The notes: generated by a model from the letters alone, not told the origin. A stretch of 64,000 bases of DNA from Acanthaster planci (GCF_001949145.1 NW_019091399.1:1331349-1395348); one strand, 5' to 3'. Positions 24,343-37,006 are shown, counted from the stretch's first letter. Numbers and translations are program-made.

Positions 24343-27300
24343 CCCTTACCCCCTAAACACTTTTTCTAGAAGGCTGACTCAACCCGTCAAATTCCAACAA
24401 CCTTTTGCTGCTGGGTGGGGTATATGTACTCAATCCAACAGTCCACTTGCTATATCAGTGCACAGCCCTACAAACTCCAACAGGCAGTGAACTGTTGGGT
24501 TTTGGTAGAGTGGGGATACTTGGTCCTATACTATGTATAAGGAATGGGGACACAGTGTACTCATCCCTTCAGGATCCAACAACTGCACGGCTATACAAAA
24601 TTTTATTTGTGGGAGGGGGGGCTAAAATTTCTTTGCTTTATCTGAGACTTCTCTTAAAAAAGCATGGCCAACAAATACACTAGTGCAATTTATTCTACTC
24701 CTTAAGTACAGGTACATGTACATGACCTAATGACCCCACTGTTTACAGGCACACACACACACGCACATGTAAACAATGTAATGTGTATGCTGAGAATCAT
24801 GTCTTCGCTGATGATGTTTGGTGGCCAATTTTGTTGAAGTATTTACAGCAAATATGGTCGCCCAAATGTGACACAAATGATTTGATAGCACCACACGTAC
24901 GTGTATCATTAGCAGGTTTGGGATTGGAAATTTAGGTGCTGTATTTTGCACGCAAAGTTGGATTGATACCACTTTCTCTGGCTTTCTTACGGCTGGGTAA
25001 TCTGGTAATAAGTTTATACGTTACAGCTAAGACTGACCAATGTTATTTCAGGCATAGGTTGTTCCTTATTGAATTTGTTCAGTACTGCGTGCTGAATGTA
25101 TGTGTATTTGTTTAGCGTTTATGTAGTGTAACTTAAAGTCTATTTCGGCCTTACTTTGTGCACTTTGTCAGGTCTTGGTTGCTTCTTTCCACAAGAAAGT
25201 GTGATAGTGGTACTTTTATTCATTATGCAGTACAGAAAACAATGCTACATCCTGCCCCTAGTTTTGTCATCATTATCTCAGCTCCAGATATGCCAAAAAG
25301 ACAGGAATCAAGGACAGATTTTTTTTTCCAATTTTGTTAGCGTTTGTTAATATGTACAATTTTGGAGTCACCCTTACTTATTATGAGCTTCTGCAGTTCA
25401 TGAAATTAGCTTTTGTTGCAACAACAAATAAAAAAACCTTCACTTACAGGATTTAAGGGGTGGTGGTATAGTACCAGTTGTTTTGAAAACTTTGATGCAG
25501 ACCATGGATAACATTTGCATTAGTAAACATGAAATGGCCAAATCAGTTGAATACAGCATACTGGTAAATAAAGAACATTACCATGCCAGGAGTCTAGAAC
25601 TCCAGAACTGGCAAGAGAGAAAAACTCAGAAGTCTGTGTTACCCTTAAAAGTGGTGGCACATGGAGTCATTGCAACCTGTAGGAGGATGCAGAGGGGTTT
25701 ACCTTTTCAACATGCACTCACCTAAAGAGACCTCCCCAAAATTTAATGGGTACAATACCATGCTTAATTGAGAACAAGGTCAAACATCTAAAGCAAAGCT
25801 TCCTGCCATCTCTGGATATAACACCATCAAATCCTGATACACAAGAGGACAGGTTCGAGTGAAGCTGAACAGTTGACAGCTCCAGCTGGACAAGACTTCA
25901 CCTTGTTCGCACTTGAAGTGATCAGCAATTGTAAAGAGCTCGTTAAAAAGTCATTGTGACATAAGTGTACATGTACATGTATACCCAGATGGGAAAGCTT
26001 TTCGGTCAAACTTTCCTAAGGAAAATACGCCTATAATGTGTATTACAGTAAAGCCTTTAAATGTGGAAAAACTGTTTATTAGCCAATAAGACCAATCCCG
26101 CAAGAACATTTCCATTTTAAAGTGCAGTGTACCGGTATTGATGCAACAAAGAACCTTGCTTCTATTCTTGGAGAAACAGTTCTATTAACATTTCACTTTT
26201 AGTGAATATATAACATATTTAGTTTAATTTGGAACAAATAGTTGCCTTGCCCCCCCCCCACAAAAAAGCCCCAGTAACTCAATACCTCAAGAACCTTTTC
26301 TTAGTCCAATGATGTGTCACGGTCTTTAGTAAGTTTAGGTAAAATATTGACAAAATTATGGCACTATTTTTAAAGGTTAAATACATTTATCAACAATATT
26401 ATTGCTCTCTTACATTCAATCTGATATCCAACAAATCATGGTTCACCCCTCAGGCTGCCAGACTAAACACTTTCTGTTAAGTAGTAAGTTTCACATGAAA
26501 ACAGAACTCAACCCATCAGATGAAGAAATTCTGTAAATGATGGTTTTGCTTCTAGGGAAACTAAATGGGTTTTCAAATGATGAGAATAAATTGTAAGACA
26601 CACAGGAAAGTCTGAAAGTACAATGGTGGCTTGTTTAAAAAAGATTTGCTCAGGCATTGGAAATAACAAGTTGCAATGGTGAAATGGAAAGAATAATTCC
26701 ACTTGGCTTCGCCTGATGGAGAAGAATTTGATTTGTCACCTCAAGAAATAATTCTTACCATTGTACTCAAACATTCATTATTCAATGACTGGCTCATTAT
26801 TCATTTACGTGTACCAATTTCAACATGGACCATTACTGGAGGTTGCTCATCTTTGACTGTACCAATACCAGTACATGCGGGCAAGTGTTATCAGGGTTAT
26901 ACATGAACATGTATGATGGAACTACTTTTTGCTATCAAAATGTATCCCTGTACTGACTTCATTAATGATACTTGTGCAACCAGCTTATAATTTGATTATC
27001 AGTAGTGACTGTCAAGGCTTCCGTTAGCATGCCTATTGGCGTATTTTACACAATGAAAATGGAGAATACGAAAATAACTTTGCGTAAAAAATGCATTCAT
27101 TTTGACCCTCAATACTTTAAAACGCTACATTTTTTACTGTAGGACGTCAAATACGGGGCAACTGTTCAGCCGTATCATGCCACTCAATAATGCCGATACG
27201 TCGTCCTCACCACTTGATGGCAATCCTTCCACTCGCTCGACCAAGCGCTCGCTCGGTGAAAAAGCACGGCGACGTGCACGATGTCTCACTATAGCAAGCG

Positions 27301-29234
27301 TCTACCTATACATGTGCAATACAGTGTGCTGTGGCAGCACGGAATGCAGCTGTTCATGTAAATGGCACCTGTGCGGTGTGCACTTTGGATTCGATTACAT
27401 CAAATTGGTACTGATCAAAACATTGTTACGCCTTGGGTGTAGCACAGCCTAGAGCAGCATGCAGTGCCGTCCCATGCACTGATAAAGTGATCGATCGTTT
27501 GAAAATAGCCCTCTTGCGGCACACGCAGCAGAATTAGTGTTGTCAAAATGGCGTAAAGACAACTTAAACTGTCAGAGCTCTTCCGTAAAACTAGCCATGA
27601 CGACGACAATGACTCGCCTTCCAATGTCATCAGGAGCATCCTTGTCGATCTTATTGAGAAACTGCCCTTGCAAGCACAACCTAACTTGTTTTATGTTTAA
27701 GATGACAATGTAGACCAAATCTCATGTACTGAGTCTGATTTCATAATCATTTACTAGAAGACATAAAAATACTCCTTGCATCACTCCAGGAAGTGAAATA
27801 CTTCCAGATTCTTACCTCAGGAGCTGCAAATACTCCTTTCTACAAAAGAAGTGAGTACAATGCTCCTTTGTCAAAAAAGTTAATGAAAGCCATGGACTGT
27901 GTCAAAATTGTGGGTTTTTTTAAGCAAACATACCGGTATATGCATTATGCAGCACAATGCACACATCACATGTCCAACAAATGATGCACATCCTGGTACA
28001 TGAATAAATGTACATGTATACACCACCATTGGAACGAGCGAGCTGTCAATATCCTACACTGGTATTTACTGATCATCTCAGGCAATGAGAAATAACTTAT
28101 AAATTTCATGACTGTTTTGCAGCAGCTGTGACCTGCCTATTTATGCGAGAATCAAACTCCAGTGTAATTTGGTCTAAATCCCAGTAGATGAGTCTCAAGT
28201 CTGACAGCAAGTCATGACCTCCTATCCTGTGTCTCGACTCAGGTCCAAGTCATGAAAATAAAGTGACTGGAGTCTGACGCAAGACAGACTACATGTAGAT
28301 TCTACTGCACATGCTGGAGTGAGGTACGGCTTCCACAGCTAAAACAGACATATGTACATGTACAGATGCATGTACATGCATCATTCAAATGTTACTACTG
28401 GACAGGTTTAAACAAGTACTTGTACATAAACAGCAGTCATTTGACCTTTGAAACTAACATGCACTTTATCAGTGTTCCAGAACTGATGCACCTTTTCAAT
28501 CAGAGTGTCAATATTTCAATTGAAAGGAGCATACAAGTTGACACTGATAATGTGTGAGGACTGCAAGACATGTAAATGAATTTCCAGGTTTTAGTAAGAT
28601 CTCATGAAGTGTTGTGATCAAAATTTTTTAAAATTCTATCAAAGCATGGTGATGTAAACAATCAAAACAAAACAATTCAAATGATTTAATTACAGAAAGT
28701 TTTTTCAGGAAAATTATCTTGACTTTTGACTGTCTTCTATACACCTTCTGTAAATCATACAGAATGAACCTACATGTACCAGTATGATTTTCCAAGTCAA
28801 CGTAAGAAAATTCTTCTGAAATAGAGTTTTACTTTTGAAAGGATCGCTAAAATGTTTAGGCTGATGTTATAAATTCATTTGTCTGACGAATGATTTTGCA
28901 ATTTAGAATTATGGAGAAGGTAAACATTTATTTACCTTAAAGTTTGTGTCTCTTCCTTCAACAATGCAACACTCTGAATTTGTTGAATACATAACACTTC
29001 ATCGTGCAGCAAAGTGGCTAGTCAGGGTGCAGCCACACGTGCGCTAGGGATGAGTCAATTCGAGTAATTCACTGTTCAAATATTCAACCTTTATTTTGAT
29101 TGAATACTCGAATATTCAGTCATACCGACCAGTAGATAGTTGATGAACAAACCATATACAAAATCAGTTGCAATTAATGCACACAGTTGTACATTTCAAT
29201 CACTATTATAGCTTCTCACGTCTAGGAATAAACA

Positions 29235-29522
29235 TGTATACAGCCACAATTTAGGCCTATAAAAATGAACACAGAAATCAACTGGAGAGGGATTTGAACC
29301 CGTGACCTGTATACAGCCACAATTCAGGCCTATAAAAATGAACACAGAAATCAACTGGAGAGGGATTTGAACCCGTGACCTGTATACAGCCATAATTTAG
29401 GCCTATAAAAATGAACACAGAAATCAACTGGAGAGGGATTTGAACCCGTGACCTGTATACAGCCACAATTTAGGCCTATAAAAATGAACACAGAAATCAA
29501 CTGGAGAGGGATTTGAACCTGT
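29235..29522 (-). repeat. 73-bp tandem repeat, four units, each with a Pol III B box
   Basis: The AGGCCTATAAAAATG word recurs at 29253, 29326, 29399 and 29472, a strict 73-base period, and units are nearly identical. Each unit carries GGTTCAAATCCC on the minus strand (plus GGGATTTGAACC at 29289, 29362, 29435 and 29508). The fourth belongs to the complete tRNA-like head to its right. The open frames over the array are translations of the repeat, not genes. Confidence 0.9.
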
Positions 29523-29574
29523 GACCTCTGGAATACCGTATCGGTGCTCTACCAGCTGAGCTATCCAGCCCTAC
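29506..29574 (-). repeat. tRNA-derived SINE head with A and B boxes
   Basis: On the minus strand it begins GGGCTGGATAGCTCAG; an A box and D-arm follow (TAGCTCAGCTGGTAGAGC at plus 29563-29546), then a B box GGTTCAAATCC. The anticodon and T stems do not pair properly, so this is a SINE promoter rather than a tRNA gene. Transcription would run leftwards into the 73-bp array. Confidence 0.75.
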
Positions 29575-30605
29575 AGTGGAGGCTCTTCCCATTTGTCAAT
29601 ACCTTTTTGGGGGGGCACTTTTTAGCATAATTTAGCAAGATTTAAAAGACAAACAATACTTCTTGCCCTGTTTCCATTCCTTTTTACACTTTTTAAAGAA
29701 TCATTTACGTGTACTTGTTGAACAATTGTAAGATTCCTCTCTCTTTTTATTTGAATCTGCTTGACACAAGCCTTCACACTGTAATTTTTCACATTAAAAA
29801 CAAAAGAAAAATCTCCCTTCTTTTTCATGAATTTTGCATTCGAATAATCAAATTCAGAAACTAATATTCGAATATTCAATAATCAATCGAATACTTGGCA
29901 CAGCCCGAACGTGCACATGTATGCATGACCACATGTTCATGGTTCGTGCATGTTACATGTACACTGTACGTACCAGTACGTCAGTCAAAAACTGTCCACA
30001 TTCTGTCAGTGTACATCATAAGCACTTTATAAATAAACAAGTCAAGTTTGGTAACTACATACCCTTGCATTATGTGAATAGAAGTTATTGCAACTGAAAA
30101 ACTTCTAAAGACTGTCCATCCGGACAAAAGTTGGAAAAAGAATAAAATTTCTCTTCATTCGAAAAATGACAGCATTCTGGGTAGAAAGATTTCACAGATT
30201 GTCTGACACTGTTATTTACTTACTTTACAGTAAGATACATTATCTAAAAAACACTTCTACAGTTCCTTTTTTAAAGACTTTACAAATGGTGTACACTACT
30301 TTAAAATAAAAACCTACCTGCATATATTGCTACGATATAATTACATTACAGCAGATGTCACCTGAACTGGGCACAATGCCAGCCTCAAACTGGATCAATT
30401 CAAAGCAATAAGTAATCAATAATCAGAATAACACCTACGTGTATCAATGACCCAAACATACTGGTAAATGAACTTTCGCATCAGTAAATCGTCAATGTTA
30501 TCATTTCCATCTATACACGTACCGTTCGATCGTGGTGAGGCCTTCAGATGATCTCTGAATGAATCTTTTCAACAACGTATCTGCAATGTCCATCCCATAC
30601 CAACA

Positions 30606-31520
30606 CAGTAAAATCTCGATAACTCAAAGTCGGTTAACTCGAAACTTCGTTTTACTCGAAGAATTAATTCCCGCCCAAAAAATAGGCTTTTATGTACAAA
30701 AACATATCCATAACTCGAACTGCTCACATTGCCGGATTCGTTTACCTCGAAGTTTTTGTGTAGCAGATCCAAAAGAAACGGCCGCCAAAATAATGCCATA
30801 AAGTGTAAACAGAACACGGGTCTAGTTATGAATCATTTCTGACATGCACACTTCGTCTTTTCACACCGGAACACTTGCAAGCGCACTACAATGATTATCG
30901 ATCCAGACACGTAAACCACACCGTGACCACAAAATTCGACTTGCAAGAATTGGCCCAATTGTTACCGTGGGCCCATTGTAGCCATTGCGTCGGCAGGCCA
31001 ACTGATGGCTCTTTGCAGTGGCTGCGACAATGCACTGGAGATTTTTGTGTGTGCCACACGCACCACATGCACATACAGAAGTTAAGTCTGACACCAATAG
31101 CATTTTTGTTTTTACAAAATTTTATTGAAGCACAAAAAGGTGTGCCCTCGTATGATGAAAAAAGTCGTCTGACTCATCGGGAAACCCCACCCGAGTACGC
31201 ACGTGCAAGGCACTGCGTTGCGGTGCAAGGCACTGCGTTGCGGTGCAAGGCACTGCGTTGCGGTGCACGGTATCAAAAATGGGACCACCACAATGCATCA
31301 CACATGCACACCAACGTATAAAATAACCACAATGTCATTTCAAAAGTCATCGTAGGGAGATGTATGGTAACTATGCTTCAGCGTATAGGTACATGTTATG
31401 ATACACATCGTAATAATGACTTAACTTCCAAAGAAATCGGGACCTGCTTTTAACTCGAATTTCGGATAACTCGAATTTTTGGTCCATTCCTCAGAAATTC
31501 GAGGTATCAAGATTTTACTG
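30606..31520. mobile_element. pogo/Tigger-like non-autonomous element (915 bp)
   Basis: The left end is CAGTAAAATCTCGATAACTC; the complement of the right end is CAGTAAAATCTTGATACCTC. Several AACTCGAA words follow inside both ends. CAGT-x-x-AA-x-CTCGATAA-CTCGAA termini are characteristic of the pogo/Tigger branch of Tc1/mariner. The right flank is TA; the left flank is CA, presumably mutated. No transposase frame is evident. The interior holds a CpG-rich stretch and a 20-bp triplicated sequence (31203-31262). Confidence 0.7.
31203..31266. repeat. 20-bp tandem repeat, three units
   Basis: GTGCAAGGCACTGCGTTGCG is repeated three times without change, followed by a partial fourth unit (GTGCACGG). 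It lies inside the pogo-like element, so it arose within that copy or was inherited from its family. Confidence 0.9.
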
Positions 31521-32820
31521 TACTTATAAATGTAAACTAAATGCAGTCTGCAAGTACATATACATGTATGTAGGTTGATGGCCAAACTGACAACTTTGCA
31601 TGAGTGTGAAAATGACAAAAGGGAATTAGAAGTAGCAACAGTTTGCAGAGTAGCCTAAATTTGTTCTTGTACATATAGTCATTTTACACTCAAGATTTCA
31701 TAAACATGGGTCCTACAGAGCGAGAAGAGAGGGAGTGTTTACATGGCCACAATGGTCTTTCAACAGAAACTCACCACATGTGCACATACATGTAGGTTTA
31801 CAGGCATTTGCGTGGAATGCTCTAAGCAAGCCTGATCAATCTTTGTGTATGTGCGTGCACGTGCATGTGCCCCGTTGATACACTTTCCACCAGCCTGTCT
31901 CTTTCTTGCAAGTGTACATTAGTAGTCATTGAATATATGACTTGCGAAATACATGCACAAGCAAAGACAGGTGTTCTGAGATGCATACCTTTCTCAAACA
32001 TTCAGGTCGTCTTCTTGTAATTCAGGTAAACTGACAAGATTCATTTCAGTTGAGTATTCAGAAAACTTACAGAATCTGCAACCTGTGGAGTCCAGCAGGT
32101 TTACTTATAAAACTTAAGAACCCCCGTACATTGCTGACTGAAGCAGAGTTGCCACAGGGTCTGCTAAAAAAAAAATGAACTTTTCTAATTGTGGCAAATA
32201 GCATCAAAGCGCACGACCGAGCATAGAGAGCAGAGTGCATAACAACCAGGGTTCTCTTCTCTTACAGCCGTGTCCCGTTCCTCTTTACATTCCACCTTTG
32301 ATTTGATGAATTTTAAGTTGTCCATTCTTTCGAAAAATTTTCAATTTTTCTATATTTGGACGAAAACTGCAGCAGGATACACGGTACATGTATGAAATCT
32401 TTTTTTAGTCCAAATTGTGCATGATTACATAGCAGACATCAGTTGACAGCTCTTCCTGTGAAATACACATGTACAATTATGATGTGCACATAGTTTGTTC
32501 CCGGCTTCTTATGGACAATATTCATATGCATACAGTCACTGCGACTGGGAACCACTGACTGACATGACAGTCTCTAATTCAAGGCTGTGTGATAAATGTG
32601 CTCAGCATGCAAACCACCCACATACGGTGCACGTTGCAGCAAGTACATGTATGAAATTGACTTAGATGTACATGGGGTGCACGTTCAGACAGCATTGCGC
32701 AGCACTTGGTACTGTACATAGGTGCGGCACTGCTGAAACTCTGGTTGTTTCGATGATCATAAAGACATGCAGGTGCAGGCAGTGCGTGCTGCTTTGCATG
32801 GAAGCTTGGCAGCCTCATTG
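31521..32820. other. Intergenic, repeats only
   Basis: No exon is recognised. The stretch includes a copy of a dispersed repeat (31768-31920) also found at 48.5, 57 and 61.2 kb, and a repeat fragment (32145-32240) shared with 9.28 kb. Confidence 0.55.
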
Positions 32821-33189
32821 TTAACCCTAACTGCCCAAAGCCTGCCATACAGCAGGTTTTGTGAGGTTTTGGCAGGTTTGGTACCATACCTGATGAACTT
32901 CNNNNNNNNNNNNNNNNNNNNNNNNNNNNNNNNNNNNNNNNNNNNNNNNNNNNNNNNNNNNNNNNNNNNNNNNNNNNNNNNNNNNNNNNNNNNNNNNNNN
33001 NNNNNNNNNNNNNNNNNNNNNNNNNNNNNNNNNNNNNNNNNNNNNNNNNNNNNNNNNNNNNNNNNNNNNNNNNNNNNNNNNNNNNNNNNNNNNNNNNNNN
33101 GTACAAGTACATAGGCAAGTACAGAACCTGTTGGATTTTTTGAGGTTCAGTATACTTTCTAGTGCAGGAGCCGAGGGGGTTAGGGTTAA
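32821..33189. mobile_element. TTAA-bounded element, copy 1 (contains an assembly gap)
   Basis: It starts TTAACCCTAACTGCCCAAAG and ends GGGTTAGGGTTAA, giving TTAA and inverted CCCTAAC ends. The left part (CAGGTTTTGTGAGGTTT, then GATGAACTTC) and right part (GTACAAGTACATAG, then GTGCAGGAGCC) match the element at 36574-37006 in the same order. A 199-N gap (32902-33100) replaces the middle. Coding capacity cannot be judged from this copy. Confidence 0.7.
32902..33100. other. Assembly gap (199 N)
   Basis: A run of N inside a repeated element. The intact sister copy at 36574-37006 has about 260 bases at this place, so the gap length may be slightly underestimated or the copies may differ. Confidence 0.99.
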
Positions 33190-33225
33190 GGCTATTAAAG
33201 GACAGAGCTACATGTACACAATGTG

Positions 33226-33413
33226 CATGCAGTGCGCCACCATCACTGAACTCAAGATGCACAGAGGTGAAATAAACGCATTCCCGTTTGTGTTTTCTTT
33301 CCAGTCTTTTCTTTTGAGCCAGAAGGGGGAAAAAAGGAAAATCTGAATTTGGGGGGTCTGTTAAATAATCCGGAAATCCGAATAAAACCAGAAAAGTGGC
33401 ATCTCTAATGAAA
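33226..33413. repeat. Dispersed repeat, inverted relative to 58514-58716
   Basis: The order GAGGTGAAATAAA, then GTGTTTTCTTT, GCCAGA, AAAAAGG, GAAATCC and ATAAAACCAGAAAAGTGGCA is the same as on the complement of 58514-58716. The two copies share about 190 bases. Termini were not resolved. Confidence 0.7.
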
Positions 33414-33606
33414 GTACATGTACATGTAACACAGGTAAGATGGCCTGACTTTTTTACAAAACAAAAATCATTCTCAAAGGGTAAGATTCAAATTCAGTCA
33501 CAAAATGAATTTATGAAAGCCACAAATTAAGATAATGTGAGATATGACAAGTGCTGAGTGCTATATGCAAGTAACTCACAGCGTGAAACAGTATTATGGA
33601 GTGGTT

Positions 33607-34016
33607 TCAACCCTAACCCTCCTCAATCCTCCAAAATCCTTTGGTCGGTTTTGGAGGATTTTGAAGGATTGAAGGTGAATGCCAAAAGTGCATGGCTGAT
33701 TGCGAAGGATGCCATGAGTGAAGGTCGTAGGTTAGACCTTGTGTTGTTCCTGCTCAGTCATTCATAAATTCAGCCCGATATTCCTTTTGAATCAACCGCA
33801 CTGCTCAAGAATGCCATTCGCACTGCCTCAACCTGACAGGAATTTAGGATTTTGAAGGATTGAGGCAGTAGGCACACCTCCAAATAACATTTTCCAGAAA
33901 TTTTGGAGGATTTCGGGGGATTGAGGAAGAATCCAATTTTTTTCACCCCCAAATTGGAGGATTCTGGAGGATTGAGGAAGGGGCCTAGCAAAAAGGACCT
34001 ACGGGGTTACGGTTAA
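33607..34016 (-). mobile_element. CCTCAATCCTCC-type MITE, copy A (about 410 bp)
   Basis: The ends carry inverted repeats built from CCTCAATCCTCCAAAATCC and its complement. The right end closes with GGTTACGGTTAA and the left opens CAACCCTAACCC. The interior (TCATTCATAAATTCA, GATTGCGAAGGATGC, GAATGCCATTC and CACTGCCTC) matches the reverse complement of 37212-37627, so the two are full-length copies in opposite orientation. No coding frame. Confidence 0.75.
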
Positions 34017-36573
34017 ACTAGACAGGGCCTGATGATGAAAATGGACAGAGCCAAGATTTGGGCAATCAACATGTACACACACTAATTCTCCAATGAAAAT
34101 CTACAAACACATTTATTTCAACCACTGTCGGTTAAAATACGGGCATTTCACAACAGTGTACTTCCAAGAGTTTTCAATGTGTTGGCTAATCAAAATGCGC
34201 AAAATTTGTTGACCCGTTTCCAACCACGCATTGGATTGACAGATTTCGCACACTCGGATTGGCCAACAAATTGCAAACTTTTGTAAGCGCACTTTTGTGG
34301 ATCACCCATACCATCATAGTCTGATCACTCTGATGTTCATTATCTGTGGTGCATTCATTATGGATACATTTATGCAAGTATTCCCAGTGACCAAGTGTTT
34401 TGATGAACATGCCTACATGTTCATACGTGATGCACAAATAATGATGAAATTCTAATCTTTACAAGACTGTGTATAGTACACATATTTTCCAATTTCCAGT
34501 GGCATAAGTGTGAGGTGAAAAAAAGAGGAAATCAGCTGATCTAAGAAAAAGTTGCAAGCCTGCACAAAAATCAACTCTTGTAATTTCTGGCTATGATTTG
34601 AAGGCAGAGGTAGGTCATTTGACAGCTCCCATAGGAACCCTTCAGCTTGACCATGTAGCAATTTAATGTCCTCATTGTAAACCACATTTGAATATAGAGT
34701 CCAACCTCAGTAGTAAGAGGTCCTTCGGACTTTGCAGATTACCTTGTTGTAACAGGAACCTTTATTATCAGAACTGAAAATGATGGACATAGGATCAGTT
34801 CCTAAAAAATTTCCTTTTTATAAGCAGAAGGTTGTACTAACAGTGCTCTTATTAACAAGGTTTGACCGTTATTGTATGAAATTTGTACTTTATAAATGAA
34901 TAAATTACTGTTACAATTTTTTTTATTTGGACTAATTAACCTGTGATATACGTACCATATTTACAGCAATTGAGTGTTAACAGAAGATTCAACACGTACA
35001 TGGAAGCACCTGCTAGCAACAACTGAACTCCACAGTTGCCATGGTTAAAACCCTAAGGGTTTGCAAATGTCCAGATCATACAATTATGCACATCCACTCA
35101 TTGCCTCGCAAACAAATGCACTGCCAGCCCCAAGGGATCTTGTTGCTGGATAATAAAGCGCCCCCGTGAGTTCCCTGCACCTAATCCACGCAGCAACTCG
35201 CCAGCAAACTGGGGGGCAGGGCTAAAATGTCATCAAATACTGCTGCTAATGTAAAAAGTAATCAAATGGCAAATGTAAGCTCTGCATGTGTGTGAAAAAT
35301 ATGCACATGTACAAGTGATTAAACATGTAACTATAACAATTAGCCCTAACCATCCCAGATCCTCCAAAATCACCGGGCCATCTTGATAGATTGGCAAAGG
35401 TGCACACACAAGGTGATAAGGATGAACCACTGGTGACCCGCACACTTCTTGATATTTTTGATCACTTACAGCCATTGCAAATGGTGTATACCACCTTTAA
35501 ACTTCATGCATGAAAGTGTGTTCTCATGTGACTTAGTCCAATTAAAATGTGGTAATGGCAAAAAAATTGATCAAGCTGGTATTTTTGGTCTGACCACTTT
35601 TTGATCTAATTTCACACGCTGAGGCCCTACCCTGTATGTCGTGGTGACTAGAATGTGCTTTCTTACAAATCAACTAATCTAACCTGACCCTGGGTGGGCA
35701 CAATGGATTAAAGTAGCTTTTAGAAGGACAAAATACTCCTACACTGTAGCGTCAAGTTAGGATTATACCCACACAGCCTCTCCCACCACAAGACACATAA
35801 CTATTAATTGGTAGCTTGAATAACTCTAGCTCTAATGCTTCTGACATCGAGAAACCTGCATTTAGATTAGAGCTAAAGCCGAGTACATGCCCTTTGCTAT
35901 ACAATTCACTCAGTTCTCTATACAAAAATCAGTTACATCATGGCACTTTTACACTTTAAAAGATAGCAGCCGTGTACCAACTGTCCAGGAGCTGGGCACA
36001 AATTTTTTTTCCATGCTGAAGTAAAATCTTCAACTTACAGTAACTCCTATGCTCCCTGAATGTCAACCACAAAATACTAGGAGTTTTGTTGAGGTGGATA
36101 TCAAATTTGGAGAAACATAAGGCTCAGCCATGATTATGAGGTCCGACATCTGAGTGAATTCTGCAGCAAATGGTATGTACTGTGCTGGGCTCCTGCCCTG
36201 AGCACAATTTTCTGATGTTTTGAGCGTTAGGTTTAAGGTGTAATTCAAGTTAGTTAACTGGAGGATGACAGCTTGGGTTACTACACTGAACTTGGGTTGC
36301 TTCAGTGTCCCTTTTATTTAAGTTCTATTACTACACCTTTTTCAATGAAGTATGTCTTTCCTTTCACACATTGTGGGGCATCGAAATTGATAATTTATTA
36401 ATAGCAAGAAGTAATCAAGCACTGTCGCACTGCTCTTTACAATTTATGATTTTCTAATGTTAAGTGGAATTGTTAGTTTTTGATTTGACATAACTGAGAC
36501 TGTATTCAAGTATGGCACCTTGCATTCTAATGGTCTGACAGCATGAAGTGGAATTTCACCCCTTTGCACTGAA
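34017..36573. other. Intergenic, no exon recognised
   Basis: Contains a short TA-bounded MITE (34697-34869) and, near 35341, a fragment (CCCTAACCATCCCAGATCCTCC) that resembles one end of the CCTCAATCCTCC family. Nothing else was identified. Confidence 0.55.
34697..34869. mobile_element. Short TA-bounded MITE (Tc1/mariner-like ends)
   Basis: The left end GAGTCCAACCTCAGTAGTAA and the complement of the right end ACGGTCAAACCTTGTTAATA are imperfect inverted repeats, and TA lies at both borders (34695-34696 and 34870-34871). The 173-base element has no coding potential. Confidence 0.55.
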
Positions 36574-37006
36574 TTAATCCTAACTAGCCCAAACCTGCCA
36601 TACCCCAAGAGCAGGTTTTGTGAGGTTTGGGCAGGTTTGGTTCCATATCTGATGAACTTCTTGTTGAATTTTGTGAGACTTAGGATGAATGGCCCAGGGA
36701 GATGGTGTTGGATTCTGTGTGAGCTGGGACACACATGGTTTATTGTGTGCAGTGTCTGGCTTGCTGTACCAATCATTGGACTATGCTTTATTTTTTCAAG
36801 TTTGGTACTGTTCAGTGCAAGTCATCCTACAGTGCATAGACCAATCCATACCATATCACCCAAACTCTAACAGCCTCATTCTGTTGGAGTTTATCAGGTT
36901 TGGTACAGTGACCTGCATGTACAAGTACATAGATAAGTACATGCACCTAATGGATTTTGTTAGAGTTAGTATGCTTTCTACATGTAGTGCAGGAGCCTAG
37001 GGCTAA
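36574..37006. mobile_element. TTAA-bounded element, copy 2
   Basis: It opens TTAATCCTAACTAGCCCAAA, passes through an inner palindrome (CCCAAACCTGCC mirrored by GGCAGGTTTGG) and closes with TGCAGGAGCCTAGGGCTAA. It is homologous end to end with 32821-33189. The final TTAA has decayed to CTAA, and the short frames inside carry no domain. Confidence 0.7.

Larger units (their letters stand above)
18128..29044. other. Upstream flank / possible 5' intron of zinc-finger gene; no coding exon recognised
   Basis: Eleven kilobases without a convincing exon. Part of it must be an intron if the acceptor at 18127 is real, because the start exon has its own 5' splice acceptor. The stretch contains scattered ACATGTAC words, a hairpin element (22725-22839), a small TTAA-bounded element (24207-24342), a CA-rich microsatellite near 24.75 kb and a poly-C run near 26.25 kb. 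A moderately CpG-rich patch lies near 27.12-27.30 kb. The open frame over it (27102-27452) has no recognisable domain. Confidence 0.6.
29045..29908. mobile_element. hAT-like non-autonomous element with nested SINE
   Basis: The ends are imperfect inverted repeats (TAGGGATGAGTC at the left; TCGGGCTGTGCC on the complement of the right end), followed on both sides by ATTCGA / GAATATTCG-rich subterminal sequence. Eight-base flanks ACGTGCGC (29037-29044) and ACGTGCAC (29909-29916) match at 7 of 8 positions, as expected for a hAT target-site duplication. No transposase frame is seen. The SINE at 29235-29577 lies inside it, so the SINE either inserted later or was mobilised with it. Confidence 0.65.

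Noticed and set aside
27102-27452. 116-codon frame with KRSLGEKARRRARC
   Set aside because: Lies over a CpG-rich patch and looks basic, but no domain, splice sites or conserved partner could be shown.
28150-28290. Clustered GACTC / AGTC words suggesting a mobile element
   Set aside because: Words recur, but no terminal inverted repeat or duplication could be defined.
29196-29466. Repeated peptide frames on the minus strand
   Set aside because: They translate the 73-bp SINE-derived tandem repeat.
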